Assembly: GCA_905221605.1 (NCBI GenBank)
Contig: CAJNDS010002761.1
Location: 62,001 to 126,000 of the forward strand
Length of the DNA: 64,000 bases
Direction of reading: 5' to 3'
Source: Symbiodinium natans
Lineage: Eukaryota > Sar > Dinophyceae > Suessiales > Symbiodiniaceae
Shown here: positions 1 through 9,715 of the stretch, piece after piece
Position numbering within the stretch: the stretch's first letter is position 1
Layout of the letters: each line of letters opens with the position of its first letter
The notes under the pieces: generated by a model
Databases searched by the model: none
Told to the model about the DNA's origin: nothing
What the model saw: only the letters and a program-made list of their open reading frames with translations
Position numbers and translations under genes: made by a program

Positions 1-678
1 GGTGCGAGGTGCATGCTGGCCTCTAAGCATGAAGGCTGAAGACCCTCGATATGAACATCCAGTTTAGCCCATGCGAATTCATGCTTCGTGGCCAGTACAG
101 TCGTGGTGCAGTCGGCTCCAGGCGATGTGTCCATGCCCTCTAGTTTCTCGTGTTGTTTTGTGACTTGTGAACCTACCGGTGCTTTTGCATCTACAGTCCA
201 CAAGCCGCTAGGCAAGCGTTCCGTCAAAGAATTGTAAAGCGGTGTGGATCACGGCTCATTAGTTCTTGGTTTCCAAATACCGTTTTGCTACATCTGGTTC
301 ATTGACAGCAAGACGAAAAAGGCACGGACGTTTCATTTGCTTTGTGCAGCATGTGTTTTCTGGACGGCAACTGCCACATTTTCATCATTGCAACAATTGA
401 AGCGGCAAATGCCGTCTCTCGCCACAGCTTCGGATGTTGCCTGAGCCAAGTGGTCATGCCATGTCATGCCGCATTCCACGCGCACATATGCCCAACACTG
501 CATGAGCGGCCACCTGCACTTGGCGTCGCCTCTAGCCAGACCACTGCGACTTGCCCGGACCGAACTGCAGTAAGCTTTGTGCCCATGGATCTTGCTGCGC
601 TGCAGGGTGCCGGGACCTTGGCGGTGAAACTGCGGGTGCCTAATTGCAAAGCCAGAATGCCATAGTACGGAGCCGTAG

Positions 679-850
679 TGCGAGGAGCTAAAGGCGGCCA
701 AAGAGCGGTGGGAGGACCTGAAGCTTGGCAAGGCCTGGAAGATCCAACGAGAAGTGTCCGAAGCGCAATCAAGGCCAAGGACTTAATTTTAGTGCTTTTT
801 CAGAGTCCGCCTAGGCCAAGAAGGAGGCGGAGACCTTTCCGTTTCCTGTC
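679..850 (+). CDS. candidate exons of a Lys/Glu-rich helical protein
   Basis: After an AG at 677-678 an open frame without ATG reads CEELKAAKERWEDLKLGK and on to a stop at 784-786. It is strongly charged and would form an amphipathic helix. A second segment after the AG of 'gcctag' at about 813 reads AKKEAET in the same style. Both look like short coding exons of one protein of unknown function. The segments are short and no family is recognised, so this rests on composition and acceptor position only. Confidence 0.35.
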
Positions 851-945
851 TCGGCGCTTCTGGCCACGCACCACAGCGGCACTGAGATGGTAGGCCTTGG
901 GAGGCTTGGGTAGCATTGCTTGCGAATTGGAAGATGGTCCAGCTA

Positions 946-1084
946 TAGTTTTTATAGTTATGATAGTTATGATAGTTATTATAAGTAAGAGTTATCATAG
1001 TTACTATAGTTATAATATTTATGATACTTAGCATAGTTCTTCTTATAGTTATTATAGTTGTTATAGTTATTATAGTTATTATGG
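946..1084. repeat. AT-rich imperfect TATAGTTAT microsatellite
   Basis: About 140 bp made of degenerate units close to TATAGTTAT/TATTATAGT, far richer in A+T than the flanks. It has no coding character; translations through it are low-complexity Y/N/I runs. It probably lies in an intron or spacer. Confidence 0.9.
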
Positions 1085-1232
1085 TTTTGCTGCTCTCCCG
1101 GATTAATCCAAGGCAGCAGCCGCCGGCAGCCAAAGCCTTTGCCCCTCGGCTGTAGCAGAGCAGCTTTGTTCTGAGGCCCCTTGTTTCGCTTTAGAAGGCT
1201 TCCCGGGACAGAGCACTTGCGCATTCCGAATC

Positions 1233-1436
1233 ATGTTGTTGTTTTGCTTTGACGGTGCTGATGCCAATAATTCAGTAGTTCGCGTCGGACTGGCTCTTCA
1301 TGGGGGTGTGGAGTTCTGGGGTCAGGATGTGTATGAGATTCCGATCAAGCTCGTTATCCGCAGCCTGGAGCCCGATGTGGCGGTGGAGGCCCGTGCTGAC
1401 AGGCATACGAGGGTACATGAAGCGATCATGAAGTAA
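1233..1436 (+). CDS. candidate exon, unknown product
   Basis: A 67-codon open frame whose middle part (VGLALHGGVEFWGQDVYE) has protein-like composition and faintly recalls the start of PPPDE/DUF862 peptidase domains (a GxxHxGVEVxG pattern). The expected catalytic His/Cys context cannot be confirmed. Unknown function; it could be an exon fragment or chance. Confidence 0.25.
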   Translation: MLLFCFDGADANNSVVRVGLALHGGVEFWGQDVYEIPIKLVIRSLEPDVAVEARADRHTRVHEAIMK

Positions 1437-1623
1437 GCATTCCCTGCTGGTGCCTTTTGGATATGGTGCCATTTTTGATTTCCCGTTTGGCTTTGAGAGG
1501 TGCCCAGCCCGGAGCTGCCCGAGCAGCTGCAGTCAAAGAGTTTCGGCAGCAAGGGGGAAACGCGTGAAATGCGAGCAAGATTCAGAGGGCCCTGCGCTTT
1601 AATTCTTATCTGAGGATCGCTGA

Positions 1624-1853
1624 TGCGGCCCGGGGCCCCATGTCAGCCCTTCCGATCGTGTCAATGAGCTTTCATGCTGCGACCTCATTTTTGCCAAGGT
1701 CCTGGCGACCTGGAAGAAGTATCTGAAAAAGAAAGCTGCGCCGATCGCCAAATGATCCAAATGCATAGGGATGTGGAAGAGCCGTTCTCTGGGACGTTTG
1801 GGGCTTCTGGCAGATTCCCAACTGAGGCCCTGGGGCATCATGCCAACCTTTGA
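1624..1853 (+). CDS. two adjoining candidate exons, unknown product
   Basis: From 1624 to a stop at 1753-1755 an ATG-less frame ends in CDLIFAKVLATWKKYLKKK, Lys-rich at its end. From 1769, just after 'catag', another frame reads DVEEPFSGTFGASGR and stops at 1851-1853. The frames differ, so at most parts of each can be joined by splicing. Coding character is inferred from composition; no family recognised. Confidence 0.3.
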
Positions 1854-2214
1854 ATGGGCAACCTGTCTGTAAAACCTGTCTGAAGTCGTCTGATGTCTTG
1901 CTGCCCCGAATCGGCCCAGCAGGTAGATGCCAACTTCCATAAGCTCCTACAGCTGGACCCAGAATGCCTGCATCCATACGCAGCTCGGATGCCTAACCAT
2001 ATCCTTGATGTTCAAATCTTGCCATCATGACGCCCACGTCGAAGGAAGGGTGCGATGAGAATGACTGTACCATCAAAAGGCCCGGTGATGCAGCATTGCA
2101 CAAACGTCGGCACCACAGCGTGCAAAAGCACTGTACAGGATTGGTAACAAGATCCGATAGTGATCTCGACACTCAGAGTGGCACGTCGGTCACATTGCGC
2201 AGGTATGCTATTGG

Positions 2215-2575
2215 TCCTCCTGCAGCGCCTGCTCCTGAAGAGCCAGAGAGTGCCCCAGTTGCAAAAGGTGGGCAGCATCGGGGTCACTTGAGCCTTTTGT
2301 TCTGCGTGTGCTACGAAGTCTTAGGCGAGGAGGAAAGTGAAGAAGAGGAGGAGGAGGACGATGCTGAAGCGGAGGAGCGAGCCTTAAAGCGTCTTGTCAC
2401 TATTCTTCCAAAGTTGGCAGGGATTGATATTTCAATGTTCTCTTGGTCCTCTCGCTTGGATTTGACAGTTCGTACTGGTTGGGGGCCTGATCATCATTGG
2501 CCCATGACACGCTGTAGCTGCGGTTGGCATGTTACGTCTTTGGCTGCGAAGAGGAATGCAGCATGTGCATGGTAG
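2215..2575 (+). CDS. candidate exon with acidic tract
   Basis: Within a longer open frame (from 2027) the part after an AG at about 2325 reads GEEESEEEEEEDDAEAEE followed by RALKRLVTILPKL. A long Glu/Asp run next to a basic helix is typical of nuclear or chaperone-like linker regions, but no domain is identifiable. The preceding segment is Pro/Ala/Glu-rich. Frame and borders are uncertain. Confidence 0.3.
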
Positions 2576-2930
2576 AGCAGGCCACGCATTGCAGGGTCTG
2601 CAAGGCAGGACCTGACAGACATAGCCTAGTCATTGGGACAGCTCGTTAAAACAAAAAACTACGGTGCAAAGTTAGAGCCATGGATGCCACGTGGCAGAAC
2701 TATCATCTGTGGCAGAGCCTGGGCAGCGAGCTCAGAATCGATTCAGGTGTTTCGCACATTCGGTATCAACGTCTGCACGGTGTGGAAGTGTCGTTTCAGA
2801 AGCTCGGGGTGGTGGTATGCCACATGCTTTGAAGCTTTTCGAGGCCATTGCTCAGTTTACCTTGAGTGGGCCCTGGCGTTGCTGCTTGCGGCTGCCGTTC
2901 CTTGGATTGGAATCCAAGGCATGTCACAGC

Positions 2931-3032
2931 AGGCGCCGGAGTGTGTTTGGTGGAGGTCGCCAGCGCCTGGCGCGGGGCGTGGCTAGTGCTCGACGTGCTG
3001 CTCTGGCCAGAAAGGCCGACAAGAAGGGATGA
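2931..3032 (+). CDS. candidate C-terminal exon, Arg/Ala-rich
   Basis: After 'cagcag' an open frame reads RRSVFGGGRQRLARG then ARRAALARKADKKG and stops at 3030-3032. The basic tail resembles a disordered or nucleic-acid-binding C-terminus. A different frame over the same DNA is also open, so the call is tentative. Confidence 0.3.
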   Translation, partial: RRRSVFGGGRQRLARGVASARRAALARKADKKG

Positions 3033-3395
3033 ACGAGTAGTGTCACTGGGCTTCACACAGTGTTGGCCGCTGCAATGGCCTGCAGATGGCTGCTCCAGAA
3101 TGTTTGAACATGTTGCAAATGAGGGGGGTTCAGTTCGGATCTCCTGTAATTGGTCAAAAATAACTCTCTCTTGTCGGGTTTTCAACAAATTGCACAACAG
3201 GGGGAGGGGGGGGGGAGAGTCTAGGAGTCTGCTTAGTCTGCTTGTAGTCTCTTTTCAGCCCTCTGCTTCTTGGGGAGCCAGTCTTTCCCACAACAGTTGC
3301 GTCATCGACATTCCTCAGCTCACTACTGAAGCGCCCCGCCCCACTGGTCTTTTTCCAAACTCTCTCTTTGGCGCAGACCTGCGTCAAGTGCAGCG

Positions 3396-3677
3396 TTGGG
3401 TCTCGGCTGGGGCATCGTCCTCTTTGCAGTCCTGGGCAACCTGGCAGCACCAAAAAGCCCGGTGTGTTCTTCGGTGTACATCTCTGCGCACATGTTATTC
3501 CCTGCAGGCTTCATACAGCCCGTCCTTGCGGCGGCCGCAGGGCGGGTCAAGCAGAGGCGGCGGCTCTTGTGGCTGGCCGACGCAGTCTTCAGCTCCACGG
3601 CAAGATCCACCTTATTCTCCACAGAGCCCGGGCGTAGGCAGACGCGCGCGCAGGAAGAGAGCAAAACCCACGTCTAG
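3396..3677 (+). CDS. candidate membrane-protein exon
   Basis: Open frame of about 93 codons with a hydrophobic stretch (WGIVLFAVLGNLAAP), a second apolar segment (AGFIQPVLAAAAG), then a basic segment beginning VKQRRRLLWLADAVF and a charged tail ending at a stop. Consistent with part of a membrane protein with a basic cytosolic tail. Competing long frames overlap, and no family is recognised. Confidence 0.3.
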   Translation: MGLGWGIVLFAVLGNLAAPKSPVCSSVYISAHMLFPAGFIQPVLAAAAGRVKQRRRLLWLADAVFSSTARSTLFSTEPGRRQTRAQEESKTHV

Positions 3678-4872
3678 GCTTTAAAGAAGTTGGGTGCCGG
3701 CGACAGCAAGCTACGCTAGTAACTGTAAGTTATGTTAGTATTGAGCGGCATTGAGCGGCCCGCAGCAAAAGGCTATGCAGGCCTGTGGTGCTGTGTTCTG
3801 GTGTGGCGCGGGATCTGGCAGCTCTGGGACTGCGCCCTGGGGTGTCGCGGACCCAACATGGAGTCGTCTCCCCTCGTTTCCTCGTTTTTTCGGTCCAGCT
3901 GCAGTTGCTTGAGAATTCAATCTTGAAATGGCTACAGTACTACAGAAAGCTCAATTCCAGTTTTCATCTCTCGGTCTCTTGGCTGTTTGCTGCCCTTTGC
4001 TGCGTGAGTGTTTGAGCGCGCCCAGGTACTGCTTGACGCCTGGCTCGGGCGACATGACCCTGCCCCGTGTCTGTTGTTGCTTTGATGTGATCCTTGCAAC
4101 TGCAACATCCGGGCATCTACGGGGCTTTCTGCAGTATTCCCCAGATGTCATACTCCTAAGCGCCGTTAGACCCCTAGTCCCGAGAGGACACTGCTGGCTG
4201 GTGCTTGGTTCTGCCATGCCGTCGCTGAGCCTTATATGTGCGAGGCAAGTAAACAGGCTCTTCCTGCGGAGGAAAGGTGTGCGGCCCATTCCTGCCCGTT
4301 TTTTGATGCCCAGGGCGGTTGAGGTGTTCGGGGTTTCAGGGTTCAGTGCACGGGATTCAGGGAGTTTTTGGCGTCACTTCCAGCCCGGCAGTGAGCAGAG
4401 GTGGGCGTGTTGATTCTGGCTTGCATCGGTGGCATGCGGAGCCTGAACGCGCCCCCGATGCTGCTGTTATCAGAGCCTTGAGACCGAAGAATGTGCTTGC
4501 TGTTCGCTTTTTGGCCATGCGCCAAGAGCAGTCCTCTGCTCATGTTTGCCCAAGAAGCACGAGGAGCCAAAGGGGAGCCTCAAAACGGCACCCTAGAGCC
4601 GCGTTTAGAAACATCCTCAAGAGCCGCTGTGGTGGCCCTGCCACCACATCTCTGAGGACAGCTTGCCCCCACTCTTCGGAGCCCGCGCGACGTCGGGCCT
4701 GCGTGGCTTTGCCGTTGCTGGCTTCCGGCGCTGCTTCGTCCCGGTGGTGCAGAGCCCCAGGGACTGGCACGAGGACATAGGGGGCTTTGGGGGCCTTTGG
4801 GGGGGCTCTTCAGACCGTTCAGAAGTTTGCAGAAGTGTTTCTCAAGGCTCAAAGGAAGGCATCTTCCTGTAG

Positions 4873-5046
4873 ACGGCTCTAAACAGCGCCTCTTTCAACA
4901 ATCTGACAAAGGGGCTGCGCTGTGTGGAGGCCGTCGGGTTGCCTTACGACGTGCATGAGGTTGTGGAGGCGAACTGTGCATCGCCTTCCGCTCAGCCAGT
5001 GCATTACGGTGCGGAGTCCCCAGGAATGTCAAACTTGCGCATGTAA
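4873..5046 (+). CDS. candidate terminal exon, unknown product
   Basis: After 'ctgtag' an ATG-less frame of 57 codons runs to a TAA at 5044-5046. It includes SFNNLTKGLRCVEAVG, LPYDVHEVVEANCASP and PVHYGAESPGMSNLRM. Composition is balanced, with no low-complexity bias, and it starts exactly at an AG. It reads like the last exon of a real + strand gene. No homologue recognised. Confidence 0.45.
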   Translation, partial: TALNSASFNNLTKGLRCVEAVGLPYDVHEVVEANCASPSAQPVHYGAESPGMSNLRM

Positions 5047-5143
5047 GCTGCAAGCGTTGCAGCGAACATTTAAGACATTTTCGCCAGATGCTGCAGGCAT
5101 TCTTGATTTTCGCTTTTGACATTTTTTTTGACCTGGCCTTGGC

Positions 5144-5269
5144 ATGCCTCGGCTGGTCGACCCTCAGATCTCAGATGCTTCTGCCGAAGCAGAACGTCAG
5201 CCACGGTCACAATCTTCGAAGGAAGTGCGTGTCTGCACGTTGTTAGATGGGTTACGGCTAAGGACTTAG
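5144..5269 (+). CDS. candidate small ORF, 41 codons
   Basis: ATG at 5144 opens a short frame (MPRLVDPQISDASAEAERQ, then SKEVRVCTLLDGLRLRT) ending at a stop at 5267-5269. An unbroken T run lies just upstream. It could be a first exon or a small protein. Its end overlaps the 3' end of the minus-strand frame at 5258-5773, so both cannot be assumed real. Confidence 0.3.
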   Translation: MPRLVDPQISDASAEAERQPRSQSSKEVRVCTLLDGLRLRT

Positions 5270-5773
5270 CCTGAAATAGGCTGACATGCGAACATACCGT
5301 AAGACGTAAGTAGAGCAATGGGACTGCACGAAGGCGTATGACTGATCATGGAAGAAGCTGCTCTCCATCAGCTCGCCATATTTGCGTCTCGATGTACAGC
5401 ATGCTAACAGCTCCTGATGATCCGTCGCCTGAGGCGATTGCATCATTCTTAGGACTCTCAAGATCGCCAGCAGAGTGATGACTTGGGCGCCCGTCAGGTA
5501 AGCATGGTGAGTGTCCTGGTGGAGTGATGTTTCATACGGTTTGCTGAATGTTCTTGGTGCTCGACCAAACCTCTGCGTGTGCGCGGGGGTGATTTCTGAG
5601 CATTCCGCTCCATGCCGGAAGAAAGTTGGACTTTGGGTGATTAGCTGACCGGACACCACAGCCACAGCCTCTACAGCTCCTGAAGTGACACCGAGGGGTT
5701 GCACCTGCAGCGTCAGTCCATAAGGTGGTAGCTTGCATAGGATGTGGCAAAGGCTCGGTTTTTCCGAGGCCAT
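5258..5773 (-). CDS. candidate minus-strand CDS, 171 aa, unknown
   Basis: An uninterrupted frame on the minus strand from ATG (MASEKPSLCHILCKLPP) to TAG. Composition is even along its length, with a hydrophobic helix (AQVITLLAILRVLRMM) near residue 110. No family is recognised. It would be the only good minus-strand gene in the window, against the + strand direction of all recognisable genes, and a frame this long can occur by chance in 64 kb. Confidence 0.35.
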   Translation of the reverse strand: MASEKPSLCHILCKLPPYGLTLQVQPLGVTSGAVEAVAVVSGQLITQSPTFFRHGAECSEITPAHTQRFGRAPRTFSKPYETSLHQDTHHAYLTGAQVITLLAILRVLRMMQSPQATDHQELLACCTSRRKYGELMESSFFHDQSYAFVQSHCSTYVLRYVRMSAYFRLSP

Positions 5774-5823
5774 GAGGGAACGGCTTGCAGCGCTGCTTGC
5801 CGAAGTAGAGCACTCTGGAGCAG

Positions 5824-5844
5824 GCGCGCGCGCGCGCGCGCGCG
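5824..5844. repeat. (CG)n dinucleotide repeat
   Basis: About ten uninterrupted CG/GC units. Alternating purine-pyrimidine GC DNA of this kind can adopt left-handed Z-DNA. No coding role is seen. Confidence 0.95.
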
Positions 5845-5897
5845 ATCTTTCAAGAACGCCATAAGCTCACCAGAGACCACCAAGTCATTGTCTCAAG

Positions 5898-6470
5898 AGT
5901 CGAGCGTGAAGGCGACCGGAAGAAGCTGACCCCGGAGGAGATCGAGCAAAGGCGGAAGGAAGCCGAAGAGTTGGGTCCGGACCTAAAGAGGAAGAGATGG
6001 AAATGCAAAGAAGTGCTCCGTGTGTTGACCGAGTTTGCCTTCGGAAGGTGACAGGGTCAAGACCATGTCGAAAAAGGACACGGCGAGTCGACAGAATGTC
6101 GCCTTTGCCGCGCCCGCTCCACTTTGCAGACCCTAATGATCTGATGCATTTGTTATGCTGTTTGCAGAGGAGCGGGAAGAGCAGAACAAGTCCAGAAAGG
6201 CGGCACTTTGTTGGGGTTCGTTGGATCGCCCGATGCGATATGCTGCGATGTTCGCCACGCAGGAGAAAGCCGGGCAGCGGCAAGCCAAGACCGGGTCGAA
6301 AACCCGGAAGTTCGAAGGCGAGGGCGCCACTTCCAAGGCTTCGGCTTGCTTTGCCTTTTGAAACCGAGCTTCTCTCCGCTTGCAAACGTATTGGCCATCA
6401 AGTTTAGCGTGTAGTTTAGCCGGGGGCCTGTTAGGAAGAGAAGAAAAGGAAGAACACGGAGAATGTCAAG
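5898..6470 (+). CDS. candidate multi-exon gene, Lys/Glu-rich protein
   Basis: The exon at about 5898-6050 starts after 'ctcaag' and reads EREGDRKKLTPEEIEQRRK, then ELGPDLKRKRWKCKEVL, before a stop at 6049-6051. A second likely segment at about 6160-6215 reads FAEEREEQNKSRKAAL, and a third near 6440-6500 is again Lys-rich (KKRKNTENVKKRNAAG). The consistent charged, helical, basic style suggests one nuclear or nucleolar-type protein on the + strand. Exon borders and function are unknown. Confidence 0.4.
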
Positions 6471-6797
6471 AAGCGCAACGCGGCAGGAACACGTAACAAA
6501 GTTACATGTGCTGCTGGGCAATGCTGGTCATGTCTCTTCCCTGAGAGCTCTCCAGAATTCTATGCTATCTACGTGCAGTCTGCTTGGCCTGAGCTCTTGA
6601 TATCTCAGGCTTTGGGATTTCCTAGAGATCGCTGCGACGTGAGTAGTTACGTGAGTTACGCGATCAGCCCAGCCCTGTCCAAGTCTTGTCCAAGGGCTTG
6701 TCCAAGGCTTGTCCAAGATCTTGCTTTGTGCCCTCCATATGAAACCACTGTTTCTTATGGGATGCTGCATGTGATACTGGCTTTCTCATCTTGGAAG

Positions 6798-6945
6798 GTC
6801 CTGGTCAAGTCTCTTTCTGCGGAGTTGCCTCGGTAAATTGCCGTCGCAGGGATCCAGGCTACCCGGCGCGGCAGAAGTCCGTGGATCGGAAAGTCCAGGC
6901 AGATGTACAGAAATCTGAGATCCCCGGCAGGCGCCTAAATCTTTA
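6798..6945 (+). CDS. candidate exon pair, unknown product
   Basis: Segment 6798-6832 (VLVKSLSAELPR) begins after 'ggaag' and is followed by gtaaat. Segment 6850-6945 begins after 'gtcgcag' and reads DPGYPARQKSVDRKVQ then a Lys-rich end and a stop at 6943-6945. Joining the two restores one frame (…ELPR-DPGYP…), but the gap is only 17 nt, far shorter than other introns here. Either the gap is an ultra-short intron, or only the second segment is coding. Confidence 0.3.
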
Positions 6946-7356
6946 ACATGTTTCACGATGCCTCGAGGTGCGTTCCTGGCCGGACTAAGCCCAGAGCAGC
7001 GCAATCCGATGGGAAGCATCTCGCACCCTCACAGGCGCACTCTGCCAAAAACACCAGCACAAGCAGGTACGTCACGTGCTCATATTGCTATCGAATGCTA
7101 TTGTAGCACGCGGCTCCTTGCGTTTCTTACACGGGTTTTGCCCACAAGCCGCGTCCGCGCTGTTTTTCGGCTGTTGGAGCCAAAGGCGTGAAGGTGGGAG
7201 GGCCAGGGCGGCCAGACGCCCGGCAGGGCAATGGCGGCGGCCTTTTTCGACAGGCGCACCTTCTGTTAGGACGGGTTGCTCTTCTTTGTCGGCCCCGAAT
7301 GATGGTGTCAGTCAGCCTGGTGAGTCTAGTAAGACGGGACGACTCTGCTTGCGCAG

Positions 7357-7590
7357 GCTACCTGTGCAACTGACTCGAGCGGAGGAGGGCACGGGGACTG
7401 GGAACTTTCCACGGGGTTTATCCAAAATGTTAACGACGGGTCACCTTTCGTGGACTCCACAAACCTCGTTTGGTCGCCAGCAGTTTCCACACTTGATGCC
7501 GCATTACAGGAAGAGCTCAGGGAGCACCTGGTTCGAGCTGCCAGAATAGCACCTGCGCTACAAGCTATGGATAAACAAAGCAGCAAGTAG
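7357..7590 (+). CDS. candidate terminal exon, 77 codons
   Basis: Begins directly after an acceptor-like 'ttgcgcag' and has no ATG. It includes GGGHGDWELSTGFIQNV, PFVDSTNLVWSPAVSTL and ALQEELREHLVRAARI, and ends at TAG 7588-7590. The mixed composition and amphipathic C-terminal helix make this one of the better unknown exons. The stop is followed immediately by the ATGT microsatellite, which would lie in the 3' UTR or spacer. No family recognised. Confidence 0.45.
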   Translation, partial: ATCATDSSGGGHGDWELSTGFIQNVNDGSPFVDSTNLVWSPAVSTLDAALQEELREHLVRAARIAPALQAMDKQSSK

Positions 7591-7591
7591 C

Positions 7592-7735
7592 TGTATGTAT
7601 GTATGTATGTATGTATGTATGTATGTATGTATGTATGTATGTATGTATGTATGTATGTATGTATGTATGTATTTATGTATTTATGTATTTATGCATGTAT
7701 GTATATATAAACATATATATATATGTATATGGTAC
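7592..7735. repeat. (ATGT)n microsatellite grading into (AT)n
   Basis: About twenty perfect ATGT units, then interrupted ATTT/ATGT copies and a TATA-type dinucleotide run to about 7735. Not coding, although one frame yields a long Met-Tyr-Val-Cys repeat. Confidence 0.98.
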
Positions 7736-7837
7736 CCCCCCAAAGATCTACGTGTTTTTATGTTTTGGGTGTGTTTTAGGGTTTTAGGGTTGGGGGTGGG
7801 GGGCCATCTTAATATGTAAGTGTTCGTATATTAACCA

Positions 7838-8022
7838 TGAGCCCGATTGAAAAACGATTGAAACGATTGAAATTCAATCGGGGGCCGGATTGAAGATTGA
7901 CGATTGAAGATTCCCAGCAAAAGGTTTTCCGGGAATCTTCAATCTTCAATCTTCAACCTTCAATCTTCAATCCGGCCCCCGATTGAATTTCAATCGTTTC
8001 AATCGTTTTTCAACCGGGCTCA
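7838..8022. repeat. fold-back (inverted repeat) element, 185 bp
   Basis: Outer arms 7838-7900 and 7960-8022 are reverse complements over 63 bp with one mismatch. Inner arms 7902-7915 and 7931-7944 pair perfectly over 14 bp. The loop is 15 nt (7916-7930) and a 15-nt bulge lies on the right side (7945-7959). The arms are built from reiterated GATTGAA-like words. It could be a MITE-like fold-back element or, if transcribed, a long hairpin RNA. No transposase gene is visible nearby. Confidence 0.93.
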
Positions 8023-8215
8023 CGTTTTATAAAGTCTCAGAAGTAGATCTCGTGACGTCCTTCAAGGTCATATGTATTCGCAGACATTCCACTCGAAATA
8101 TACTTGACCATTTGTGTTTGTAATATTCGCAATGGCTCGCATTCCAGTTGCTGGCACAAGGGGGGTCTTTTCTTTTGCCTCTATACTTTCACATGATTCA
8201 TACGACTTTTCGCAG

Positions 8216-8696
8216 GAGTTCTTCTGAATTTGCTCGAATTCGGATTATTGTGAGGCACCTGGCCAACCTCTTCTGGGAGGACATTTTCGAGTACAATGAA
8301 CTCGTCCTCGCAGGCGGTGATGTGAATGGTGGCATCCAGGCATTTCGGGAGGTGGCCATTGCAAGAGCGGAGGCAAGGGGCTGGGATTTGCCTTCCATAC
8401 AGGCTCATGTGGGTGATTCGATCTGGCTGTTCATTCTCTTCCCACCAGGACGGCGCAAACAGTTCGACATCAAGTCCAGCGACGCAGCGCAATTGTCGGC
8501 GCGTGACTTGAGGCTGCGCAGAAACGATGGAGATGCACACTACCCACTGCTCACACACATTAGAAACCTGGAAGAGCCACGCCGCAAGAGCCGGAGGATG
8601 CCTAACATCGCAAGCAGCTCATCATCCACTGCAGGGCCCTTGCCTGTCGGCCTCGCAGCACGAGGAAGTGCCCAGCCCTCTCACCCCCCTGCTTGA
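8216..8696 (+). CDS. candidate terminal exon, about 160 codons
   Basis: Open after an acceptor-like 'ttttcgcag' at about 8214 and running to TGA at 8694-8696. It starts SSSEFARIRIIVRHLANLF and continues ELVLAGGDVNGGIQAFREV, WDLPSIQAHVGDSIWLFI, then a basic, Ser-rich disordered tail. The G-G-D-V-N-G segment after a hydrophobic strand recalls the G-D-F-N motif of endonuclease/exonuclease/phosphatase folds, but the other catalytic motifs are not visible, so this is only a hint. An even composition over 160 codons supports real coding. Confidence 0.5.
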
Positions 8697-9350
8697 TCTT
8701 TGAGGAAAGGCAGGCAGCATTGAGGACAAGCTCTGAGCGAACACAAAGACAATGTCCTGAGATGAGTGTTTGCGTGAAACCTCTCACCTGAATCCTGCTG
8801 ACACACAAAATCCCAATCCCAAAATAGACCCTAAACCCAGAGCCCGATCCCCGAATTGTAAAAGTGAAAACCCACCCGAACCAGAAGCCCGGTTGAAGGC
8901 TCAGAGTTTCTAAGACGTATGCCAGGGTTTGCCCCAGTTGGAGAGCCCCGAATCCCTCTTGACAGCACAAACCCGAGTGAAAGGTGCGGCGGGTTGGCTG
9001 CCAGGTCGAGAAAGCTGAGCTGCACCTTCGTCCGCATGACCGTGAATGTCATTCTCTCCTGAAGGTTGGATTTTCCACGGGCAAGCCGCAGAGATCCCCA
9101 GCATCCAAAGTGTATCGGGCGGCCAAACGACGGCGGAAAGCGCGCCAGCCACCAAGGCAACGACTGGCAGCGTGCAATGGTTGCAATGGCCGGATTTAGA
9201 TTGTAAAGTTGCTCGCAAGCCGCAAGCCTGGCCAGCGCCGCCGAGGAAAAGGATTTCTTTCGGCTTCTCTTTAAGTCAAGCACTGATTTAGTGAATACCC
9301 CACCCCCTTCCCCCCCCCAACCCCCACCGGACCTCCTCGAAACCCTACCC

Positions 9351-9510
9351 CGGGCGGGGAAGGAGAGGGAAACACAAACACTGCGTCCAGAGACCGGTGC
9401 TTGTGTTAAACCTTTGACCCGAAATCTGCTAATCCCTAAATGCCCTTTGAATTGTCTGCGCGCCATTCCGGAAATGCACCGAAAACGCTCCCACGGGAAG
9501 CCTCAGTGGG
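9351..9510. repeat. dispersed repeat, copy 1
   Basis: About 70 bp from 9351 ('gcggggaaggagagggaaac'…) is repeated nearly identically at 9615-9680. The following block around 9469-9505 ('ggaaatgcaccgaaaacgct'…) recurs with a few changes at 9678-9713. Confidence 0.85.
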
Positions 9511-9568
9511 CTTCGGGTTTAGGAGGTTCGTTTTGGTGATGTGGGGGAGCTGGCGACAGGTCAGGTTA

Positions 9569-9715
9569 GCTTAGGGCCCGGTTGAAGGCTCAGAGTTTCT
9601 CCGACGTATGCCAGGGCGGGGAAGGAGAGGGAAACACAAACACTGCGTCCAGAGACCGGTGCTTGTGTTAAACCTTTCCGGAAATTCACCGAAAACGCTC
9701 CCGCGGGCAGCCTCA
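9569..9715. repeat. dispersed repeat, copy 2
   Basis: Shares its first 40 bp ('cccggttgaaggctcagagt'…) with 8888-8926 and the rest with 9351-9510. The three loci are therefore mosaics of the same repeat family, possibly an old mobile element fragment. No coding capacity seen. Confidence 0.85.

Noticed and set aside
2866-3684. 272-codon open frame on the + strand, one of the longest in the first 38 kb
   Set aside because: It crosses G-runs and repeats, shows no domain or regular composition, and overlaps better short coding-like segments in other frames (2931-3032, 3396-3677).
7595-7819. Met-Tyr-Val-Cys repeat protein
   Set aside because: It is the translation of the ATGT microsatellite.
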